Shown here: positions 1 through 5,007 of the stretch, in pieces
How the letters are laid out: each line of letters opens with the position of its first letter
Position numbering within the stretch: the stretch's first letter is position 1
NCBI GenBank assembly: GCA_903847005.1
Contig: CAINCM010000200.1
Location: forward strand, 1 to 8,692
DNA: 8,692 bases
From: an uncultured Chloroflexota bacterium
GTDB taxonomy: Bacteria; Chloroflexota; Limnocylindria; Limnocylindrales; Limnocylindraceae
Reading direction: 5' to 3'
Position numbers and translations under genes: made by a program
Notes under the pieces: generated by a model
What the model was told of the DNA's origin: nothing
Database searches by the model: none
The model's input: the letters and a program-made list of their open reading frames with translations, nothing else

Positions 1-1203
1 AGGGAGCACGATCACATCGCGACGTCCCGTTGCGCTGATCGCAGAGGCAATCTCGGCCGCCGAGGGATTCTCTGTCTGTCCGCCATGCACCACCTGAGAT
101 GCGCCAGCCGACTTCATCATCGCCGCCAGCCCACGCCCCGCGGCCACCGCAACGATGGCGATTCCAGGCTCGGGTGCCCGCTCCGATGATGCCTGTGAAG
201 ATCCGGCTCGCGTCGAGAGATCTGCAAATGCTCCGTGTCCCGTCGCGCGTTCGGCACTTTGCTGATCGAGATTTTCGATCGTGACCCCGCGCACTTCGCC
301 GCGCGCAATCCCGTACGCGAGGATCTGATCGGGCTGAAGGTTGTGCACATGTACCTTGCAAACGGATGTGTCGCCGGCGACAAGGACACTCTCACCGATC
401 GCCTCCAGATCGGCACGGATCTGTACGAGGTCGAGCGGCGCGCCCGTGGCACGCAAGATGAACACGGTCTCGTAGCCGTACTCGCCGCTCGCGGCGTGGC
501 CGCCGCCAGATGAGAGCGGCGCCGTCGGGGCCATCGCGGCTTTCGCGACATCGCCCTCATCCGTGGTGGCCGACGGGGCGACGGAGGGCACATCCGCAAT
601 CCCCTCGAGGATCAGCTGCAGCCCGGTGCCTCCCGAATCGACCACCCCGGCCTCGCGCAGCACTGCGAGGAGCGTTGGTGTCTTGTCGACCGACACGCGC
701 GCGGTTTCGGCAACCCTAAGGAGGAACGGGCGAAGCTCTGAGGCACCTTCCGCGTCCGCCAACGCGCTCGACGCAACCTCCCGCGCAACAGTGAGGATCG
801 TGCCCTCGGTCGGCGTTGCAACGGCACTGTAGGCATGGAGTACCCCGATCGAGAGTGCGTTTGCGATCTCTGCGGCGCGGGCACGCTTCCTCCCTCTCAC
901 CGCCTGCGGCAACCCGCGCAGGATCTGCGACAGGAGAACCCCTGAGTTGCCCCGTGCGCCTAGGAGCGCGCCTCGAGCGACCGCTTCGCTCACTTGGTCG
1001 ATCGCGGTTACGCCAGCGGCGAGTGTGGACTCACCCTCTGCGATCGCGGCCTTGAGTGTGGCGAGCATGTTGGTCCCGGTGTCGCCATCTGGCACTGGGA
1101 AAACGTTGAGTGCGTTCACCTCTGCAACGCGTGACTCCAGTCGCTCAGAGCCTGAGCGGAGGGCCGCCATCAGCTCCACGCCATCCCAGCTCTTTCGGCT
1201 CAT
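1..1203 (-). CDS. fakA: FakA/YloV-type fatty acid kinase, ATP-binding DAK2-domain protein (C-terminal part outside window)
   Basis: In the FakA/FakB system this protein phosphorylates fatty acids carried by DegV-like FakB proteins, giving acyl-phosphate for phospholipid synthesis in the cytoplasm. The 401 residues visible align from the first residue with S. aureus FakA (about 550 aa). The DAK2 kinase domain comes first: VPDGDTGTN at 37-45, with metal-binding Asp39 and Asp41, ARGNSGVLLSQ at 83-93, EGTILTVARE at 133-142 and GVVDSGGTGL at 186-195. A Ser/Ala/Gly-rich linker (about 206-240) leads to the middle domain with KVHVH at 283-287, then GGQTENPS near the edge. The ATG at 1203 fits the family N-terminus. 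No ATG, GTG or TTG lies upstream in frame before a stop, and GGGGGTGG just ahead can act as ribosome binding site. The zinc-ligand Cys of S. aureus FakA (YGYC) is Glu245 here. Family call is firm; the substrate is inferred. Confidence 0.93.
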   Translation of the reverse strand, partial: MSRKSWDGVELMAALRSGSERLESRVAEVNALNVFPVPDGDTGTNMLATLKAAIAEGESTLAAGVTAIDQVSEAVARGALLGARGNSGVLLSQILRGLPQAVRGRKRARAAEIANALSIGVLHAYSAVATPTEGTILTVAREVASSALADAEGASELRPFLLRVAETARVSVDKTPTLLAVLREAGVVDSGGTGLQLILEGIADVPSVAPSATTDEGDVAKAAMAPTAPLSSGGGHAASGEYGYETVFILRATGAPLDLVQIRADLEAIGESVLVAGDTSVCKVHVHNLQPDQILAYGIARGEVRGVTIENLDQQSAERATGHGAFADLSTRAGSSQASSERAPEPGIAIVAVAAGRGLAAMMKSAGASQVVHGGQTENPSAAEIASAISATGRRDVIVLP

Positions 1204-1310
1204 CGCCCACCCCCGGACGGTGGCCGGGTCCAGATCACGTCGGTCGGAGTTGCACCGAGAACGCCGAAGGGCCGCCCCGTCGCCCGTGCTCGCGTCGGCT
1301 CGCTTCGCAT
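1200..1310 (-). CDS. Possible 36-residue small protein or leader peptide, translationally coupled to fakA
   Basis: I do not recognise this ORF. It starts with ATG at 1310, preceded by a strong purine-rich ribosome binding site (GGAGGGAGGG, 1314-1323). It ends with a TGA at 1200-1202 that overlaps the fakA ATG in an ATGA arrangement, the usual sign of translational coupling. The product is 36 residues, rich in Arg, Pro, Gly and Thr, with no Cys, no membrane segment and no signal peptide. It begins MRSEPTRARA and ends PPSGGGR. In Bacillus the gene ahead of yloV is yloU (Asp23 family), but this ORF is far too short and does not resemble it. It may be a real small protein, a leader whose translation carries ribosomes onto fakA, or chance. 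The ribosome binding site and the exact overlap favour translation, not necessarily a functional peptide. Confidence 0.5.
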   Translation of the reverse strand: MRSEPTRARATGRPFGVLGATPTDVIWTRPPSGGGR

Positions 1311-1353
1311 GATCCCTCCCTCCGCCAGGGCGCGCTCAGCCCGCTGGCGTTCC

Positions 1354-1362
1354 TGCTACGAT
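1354..1362 (+). promoter_or_regulatory. Extended -10 promoter for rpmB
   Basis: TGCTACGAT is an extended -10: TG, one base, then TACGAT (1357-1362), which matches four of six consensus bases. No good -35 hexamer lies at the normal distance, as is common for extended -10 promoters. Transcription would start near 1368, giving an rpmB leader of about 50 bases. The same TGCTA core precedes def. This is read by eye only. Confidence 0.5.
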
Positions 1363-1365
1363 ACG
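1360..1365 (-). promoter_or_regulatory. Candidate -10 for the mini-ORF/fakA transcript, overlapping the rpmB -10
   Basis: On the minus strand this reads TATCGT, four of six consensus bases. Transcription would start near 1354, about 44 bases before the mini-ORF ATG. It overlaps the rpmB -10 because the sequence CTACGATAC is nearly symmetric. There is no clear -35. Some promoter is needed in this 108-base gap because rpmB diverges, but which hexamer is used is uncertain. Confidence 0.25.
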
Positions 1366-1379
1366 GCACCAACGGCGGC

Positions 1380-1396
1380 GCGTCCCTCCTGGACGC
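1380..1396 (+). promoter_or_regulatory. Hairpin in the rpmB 5' leader
   Basis: GCGTCC (1380-1385) pairs perfectly with GGACGC (1391-1396) around a 5-base loop, CTCCT. The loop is the exact complement of AGGAG in the rpmB ribosome binding site (1408-1412). The hairpin lies wholly inside the predicted leader. A regulatory role is inferred from pairing alone. Confidence 0.35.
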
Positions 1397-1406
1397 CACG
1401 CACAGC

Positions 1407-1412
1407 AAGGAG
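1407..1412 (+). promoter_or_regulatory. Shine-Dalgarno sequence of rpmB
   Basis: AAGGAG with 6 bases to the ATG at 1419. It selects this ATG over the long open frame running upstream through the antisense of fakA. Confidence 0.85.
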
Positions 1413-1418
1413 AAGGTC

Positions 1419-1613
1419 ATGGCTCGCTTCTGCGTCCTCTGCGGAAAGGATTCGATCTCGGGTTTCAACCCCCAGTCGGTGGGGATGAACCGCGTCCGTG
1501 CTCATCGGCGCTTCAGGGCGAACCTGCAGCCAACCATGGTTCTCGCCAACGGGACGATGAAGCGAGCGCTCGTCTGCACCTCGTGCCGACGAACGGCGAC
1601 AAAGGGCGCCTAA
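1419..1613 (+). CDS. rpmB: Large ribosomal subunit protein bL28, zinc-ribbon type
   Basis: bL28 is a small, basic protein of the 50S subunit. The 64-residue product is the normal size for the family. It begins MARFCVLCGK and carries two CxxC pairs (Cys5/Cys8 and Cys53/Cys56), the arrangement of zinc-binding 'C+' L28 proteins, with an Arg-rich middle (NRVRAHRRFRANLQP) typical of L28. The start is fixed by the AAGGAG six bases upstream and by family length. The gene is divergent from fakA and convergent with rpe. In B. subtilis rpmB is likewise inverted relative to its rpe and yloV neighbours, which supports orthology by position. Four cysteines suggest zinc dependence, and some genomes hold a cysteine-free second copy. 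Expression probably comes from its own extended -10 promoter. Confidence 0.95.
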   Translation: MARFCVLCGKDSISGFNPQSVGMNRVRAHRRFRANLQPTMVLANGTMKRALVCTSCRRTATKGA

Positions 1614-1620
1614 CCCTCCC

Positions 1621-2271
1621 CTACCTCTTCGGTCGCAACCCTTCAACGGCGGCGCGCATCTCTGCCGCGCCGAAAAGCGCCGTTCCTGCCACCAGGACAT
1701 CCGCTCCTTTCGCCACTGCATCGGCCGCGGTATTCGTTCGGATCCCGCCGTCCACATGGATGAGCGGCGCTTCGCCGAGCGCACTCCGGATCGCACCGAT
1801 GCGCGCGGCCGCTTCTGGCAGATATGGCTGGCCACCAAAGCCAGACTTGACGGTCATCACGAGCGCAAAATCTAGATGCTCTTTGAACGCGGCGAGCGCC
1901 GAAGCTGGAGTCCCTGGATCCGCTGCCAGTCCGGCCTTCGCTCCTGACGTCCGAATGGCGTCGAGTGTGCCCTGATGGCGCTCGGGAACCTCGATGTGAA
2001 TGGCGATGGTCTGACAGCCTGCGGCCGCGTATCGGGGGGCCCATCGTGACGGGTTGCTGACCATCAAGTGCGCATCGAACGGGAGCGACGTCGCCCCACG
2101 AAGCGCCTCCACCGTCGCGATCCCAAACGTAAGGTTCGGCACGAAGTGGCCATCCATGATGTCGAGGTGGATCCGGTCGACCCCGGCCTTCTCCGCTGCC
2201 TGAACGGACTCACGAAGTGCCCCAAGATCCGAGTTCAAGATGCTGGCAGCGATTTGAACGACGCGGGTCAC
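1621..2271 (-). CDS. rpe: Ribulose-phosphate 3-epimerase
   Basis: Rpe interconverts ribulose 5-phosphate and xylulose 5-phosphate in the pentose phosphate pathway (or Calvin cycle) as a cytoplasmic metal-dependent TIM barrel. The product is 216 aa, the normal length. Visible hallmarks are ASIL with Ser10, IHLDIMDGHFVPN with His35, Asp37 and Asp40, DAHLMV with His68, the phosphate-binding GFGGQ at 144-148, and HVDGGI with Asp174. These supply the metal ligands and the two catalytic aspartates. The usual MSVNPGFGGQ is MTVKSGFGGQ here, and IAPSIL is IAASIL. The start is GTG and overlaps the rlmN stop in a GTGA, so translation is probably coupled. It is the last gene of the leftward operon and ends 7 bases from the end of rpmB, which faces it. 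Confidence 0.95.
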   Translation of the reverse strand: MTRVVQIAASILNSDLGALRESVQAAEKAGVDRIHLDIMDGHFVPNLTFGIATVEALRGATSLPFDAHLMVSNPSRWAPRYAAAGCQTIAIHIEVPERHQGTLDAIRTSGAKAGLAADPGTPASALAAFKEHLDFALVMTVKSGFGGQPYLPEAAARIGAIRSALGEAPLIHVDGGIRTNTAADAVAKGADVLVAGTALFGAAEMRAAVEGLRPKR

Positions 2272-3473
2272 TTTTCAGCCCCGCCAAGCGGTCCAGATGG
2301 CGCGAGCGGCGTCGATGTCCGTTCGCCTTTCAAGGCGGCCGCGCTCGCCACAACGAGCAGCTCCCGTCGGCGTGCGACCGCTGCTGGAGGTGGAGCTCCG
2401 GCGCGCTCCGCGGCAAGCTGCCCGCACGCGGCACCCGCCTCACGACCTCGGTTTCTTCGGACGGTCACGGAGAGCCCAGTGGCGCGAAGCTGCGCTGCGA
2501 TCTCCTCGATGCGCGCGGCGGGGCTCTCGTGCCAGGGCGTGTGCGCCACGCTGTTCATTGGGATCAGGTTGACGTGCGCGCCGCTGCCACGCAGCAGGTG
2601 CGCCAGCGCCGCCGCATCGTCGGCGCCATCGTTGATGCCGCTGATCATGGTCACCTCGTAGGTCGTACGGCGACCGGTCGCTCGCGCATGTGCAGCTGCG
2701 GCTGCGACGACCTCCTCAACGGGCCACTTGCGGTTGAGCGGCACAAGGAGATCTCGAAGAGGATTTCGAGCAGCGTGGAGCGAGACGGCGAGCGTGATCT
2801 GTGGTCGCACCTTCGCTAGGGTGGCGATGCCGGGCACCACCCCGCTCGTCGAGACCACGATTCGGCGCTGTCCGATCCCACCACGGAGTGGATCCGTCAA
2901 GCCATCGATTGCCGAGAGCACCGCGTCCAGGTTCTGCAGCGGTTCGCCCATCCCCATGAACACCACATTGGTCAGCTCGCGTCCTTCCGATCGGAGGATC
3001 TGCCGCGCACGGCGCACCTGGTCTTGGATCTCTCCCGCCGTGAGGTTTCGAGTGAAACCGAGTTCGCCCGTGGCGCAGAAGGGGCAACCCACCGCACAGC
3101 CCGCTTGGCTTGAGACGCAGATCGTTGCTCGTTCTCCGCGGCCGCGCCGGGGGTCCGGCGGATAGCGCATCAAGACCGCCTCGACCTTGACTCCCCCGCT
3201 CAGGGTGACCAACAGCTTGGTCGTTGCCCCATCCTCGGCATCCTCCCGTTCGAGCTGCTCAACGGAGTAGAATCGCGCGACGCCAGCGAGTGCCTCCTGA
3301 GCACTGCGACTCAGGGTGGAAACCTCAGACCAGGCTGTCGCGTCAGAGCGCCAGAGGGCGTCGAGGATCTGCACCGCACGATACTTCTCGAGACCGAGCT
3401 GCGCGACAAGCCTCGCAACGCCTCCTGGATCGAGGTCGGAGATCGCCGGGAGGGGCAGCGCTGCAGAGCTCAT
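2268..3473 (-). CDS. rlmN: Dual-specificity 23S rRNA A2503 / tRNA A37 C2-methyltransferase, radical SAM
   Basis: RlmN methylates C2 of A2503 in 23S rRNA, and in some bacteria A37 of tRNAs, by radical SAM chemistry. The 401-residue product has the radical SAM cluster motif GCAVGCPFC (Cys126, Cys130, Cys133), the preceding Cys119 in ICVSSQ and the catalytic Cys350 in AACGQL. It also has the family motifs FMGMGEPLQN (172-181), STSGVVPG (208-215), SLHA (231-234) and NLIPMN (302-307). Cfr is less likely, since position and overall match favour RlmN. A tail of about 48 residues after CGQL is rich in Ala, Pro and Arg and longer than in many homologues. The ATG overlaps the fmt stop (ATGA), and the gene's own stop overlaps the rpe GTG. 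In B. subtilis rsmB sits between fmt and rlmN; here it is absent. Confidence 0.95.
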   Translation of the reverse strand: MSSAALPLPAISDLDPGGVARLVAQLGLEKYRAVQILDALWRSDATAWSEVSTLSRSAQEALAGVARFYSVEQLEREDAEDGATTKLLVTLSGGVKVEAVLMRYPPDPRRGRGERATICVSSQAGCAVGCPFCATGELGFTRNLTAGEIQDQVRRARQILRSEGRELTNVVFMGMGEPLQNLDAVLSAIDGLTDPLRGGIGQRRIVVSTSGVVPGIATLAKVRPQITLAVSLHAARNPLRDLLVPLNRKWPVEEVVAAAAAHARATGRRTTYEVTMISGINDGADDAAALAHLLRGSGAHVNLIPMNSVAHTPWHESPAARIEEIAAQLRATGLSVTVRRNRGREAGAACGQLAAERAGAPPPAAVARRRELLVVASAAALKGERTSTPLAPSGPLGGAEK

Positions 3474-4450
3474 GGGCGGATTCTCGCACGCGGAGCGAGA
3501 AGCTCAGGTCGGCCGTGAATCAGGGCTGTGCCGCTCATCCGTCGTCCGCCCATCGGCGTGACCTCGTGCAGCGGAACGGCGCCGTCGACGAGCCCGAGCA
3601 GGAGCACGCCCTCGCGGACGGCCAGACCCCCAGGCGGGAGCGCAGCATCCGAGACCGGCGGCCCCACCACCTCGAGGTTCAGTCGCTCCAATGCGGGCGC
3701 GAGGCTGATCCAGACTCCTGGCCACGGTCGGTACGCGCGCCAGGCTCGATACGCCCGCTCGGCGGTCCAACTTGCAAGGATCTCCCCGTCTGAGCGTTGC
3801 AGGCGACGAGTCGTCGAAACGCCGCTGTCTGATTGCGGCATTGGGGAGATCTCTCCTGCCATGTATCGCTTCATGGTCGTCACAATTCCCTCAGCGGCCA
3901 GCTGCGCAAGATTCGCCTCCAACAGTGGAGCCTCCTCATCCCCTCGCAACGGATAGCGCTGGATCTCGAGCAGCGGTCCAGTATCGAGACCCTCATCCAT
4001 CAGCATCGTGCAGACTCCGGTCTCACGATCGCCCGCGAGGATGGTTGCCGGGATCGGCGCGGCGCCCCGATGCGCCGGCAGCAGCGAAGGATGAAGGTTG
4101 AGGATGCCACGTGGTATCGCCCGCAGCAACGCCCCGGGAATGATCTGACCAAAATCGGCAAGCAGACCAACGGTCGGGCCACGTGACACGATGGTCTCTT
4201 GCATCGACGAATCGCGCAGTCGCCCAACCTCGAACAGCGGCAGTTCGTGATCGCGTGCCCACCTTGCGACAGGTGTCCCGATGAGCCTGCCACCTCGACC
4301 AGACGGACGCGGTGCAGAGGTGACTACGCCGACCACGCTCTGCGGGTCGTGGGTGTGTAGCGCGCCGAATGCTGGCACGCCGAAACCGCCACTCCCGATC
4401 AGCAGAAGCCGCAGATCAGTGACTGTGTGCCTCTGCGGCCCGTGCCGCAC
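3470..4450 (-). CDS. fmt: Methionyl-tRNA formyltransferase (start uncertain)
   Basis: Fmt formylates the methionine on initiator tRNA using 10-formyl-tetrahydrofolate, and pairs functionally with the adjacent def. Visible are the first beta strand LRLLLIGSGGFGVP, the APRPSGRGGRL loop that binds tRNA in E. coli Fmt, and the catalytic core NLHPSLLPAHRGAAPI with Asn and His. The catalytic Asp lies in MDEGLDTG, and a C-terminal OB-like domain ends near the stop. The core corresponds to E. coli Asn108, His110 and Asp146. The start is a problem: the family should begin about 2 to 5 residues before LRLLLIG, but no ATG, GTG or TTG lies there. The GTG at 4450 gives 326 aa with a 35-base overlap of def. 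A GTG at 4516 gives 348 aa, a CTG at 4414 about 314, and a GTC at 4423 sits 6 bases after AGAGG. The stop overlaps the rlmN ATG. Confidence 0.9.
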   Translation of the reverse strand: MRHGPQRHTVTDLRLLLIGSGGFGVPAFGALHTHDPQSVVGVVTSAPRPSGRGGRLIGTPVARWARDHELPLFEVGRLRDSSMQETIVSRGPTVGLLADFGQIIPGALLRAIPRGILNLHPSLLPAHRGAAPIPATILAGDRETGVCTMLMDEGLDTGPLLEIQRYPLRGDEEAPLLEANLAQLAAEGIVTTMKRYMAGEISPMPQSDSGVSTTRRLQRSDGEILASWTAERAYRAWRAYRPWPGVWISLAPALERLNLEVVGPPVSDAALPPGGLAVREGVLLLGLVDGAVPLHEVTPMGGRRMSGTALIHGRPELLAPRARIRP

Positions 4451-4976
4451 GCTTGGCGCGCTTCCCCTCGGGGCTCTCCGGGTCGGCCTCAGAACCCTCC
4501 CCGTCCTCGTCCCCACTCACTGCGATCAGCTGATCGAGCGAGTCAAGATAGTCGATGTACAGCTTCCCCTTGAGGTGATCGAGCTCATGCTGTACCGCAC
4601 GGGCAACGAATCCATGTTCGCTGAATCTGTACGGACGACCGTGTCGGTCCTGAGCCTCAACCCATACCCTCTCACGTCGTGTGATGTCGGCAACATAGCC
4701 CGGAATCGAGAGACAGCCCTCGAGATCTGTCACATCACCCTTGTCGCGCACGATGCGGGGATTCACCAGTTCGTATGTGCGCCCCTTCGCCTCCACAACT
4801 GCCACGTTGAGCGGCTCACCGAGTTGCGGGGCGGCGAGACCGACGCCAGGGGCGGCACGCATCGTGTGCGCAAGATCATCGAGAAGGCTGTGCAGCAGCT
4901 TTCCGAAGCTTTCGACCGGTTCGCCGGGGATGCGGAGGCGCGGATCGCCGAGGAGTAGGATTGGCTTCACACTCAT
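4416..4976 (-). CDS. def: Peptide deformylase
   Basis: Def removes the N-formyl group from nascent proteins as they leave the ribosome and uses a metal ion, usually iron. All three family motifs are present: GVGLAAPQ (44-51), EGCLS (86-90, metal ligand Cys88) and QHELDH (129-134, ligands His130 and His134, catalytic Glu131). The product is 186 aa, slightly longer than typical because of a tail of about 30 residues that is acidic (DEDGEGSEADPE) and then basic (KRAKRAARAA). Part of that tail lies over the uncertain 5' end of fmt. The ATG at 4976 follows a 31-base gap after priA, the widest gap in the operon, and has no Shine-Dalgarno sequence. A strong extended -10 sits at the distance expected for a leaderless transcript. 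Def-fmt adjacency is conserved in many bacteria. Confidence 0.96.
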   Translation of the reverse strand: MSVKPILLLGDPRLRIPGEPVESFGKLLHSLLDDLAHTMRAAPGVGLAAPQLGEPLNVAVVEAKGRTYELVNPRIVRDKGDVTDLEGCLSIPGYVADITRRERVWVEAQDRHGRPYRFSEHGFVARAVQHELDHLKGKLYIDYLDSLDQLIAVSGDEDGEGSEADPESPEGKRAKRAARAAEAHSH

Positions 4977-4982
4977 GCGATC

Positions 4983-4991
4983 ATTCTAGCA
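4983..4991 (-). promoter_or_regulatory. Extended -10 promoter ahead of def, predicted leaderless start
   Basis: The minus strand reads TGCTAGAAT: an extended -10 with TAGAAT matching five of six consensus bases. Six bases separate it from the def ATG, so the expected first transcribed base is the A of that ATG. No convincing -35 is seen. The absence of a ribosome binding site before def agrees with a leaderless mRNA, a known mode in several GC-rich bacterial phyla. This would let def-fmt-rlmN-rpe be expressed apart from rluD-gmk-priA. Confidence 0.5.
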
Positions 4992-5007
4992 ATCGTGGAG
5001 TCAGACC

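Noticed and set aside
1110..1418. In-frame upstream extension of rpmB
   Set aside because: The frame is open by chance over the antisense of fakA and the intergenic gap. The AAGGAG site and L28 family length fix the start at 1419.
1563..1572. Perfect 10-base palindrome CGAGCGCTCG
   Set aside because: It sits inside the rpmB coding sequence, is pure GC-rich codon usage, and has no T-run or partner site that would make it a terminator or operator.
2068..2819. Two long plus-strand frames of about 200 codons
   Set aside because: Both are antisense to the well-supported rpe and rlmN genes, have low-complexity translations and show no domain.
4415..4450. Frameshift between def and fmt
   Set aside because: Both proteins are complete by family motifs, and a short same-strand overlap is normal in this operon. 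Only the fmt start codon is unclear.
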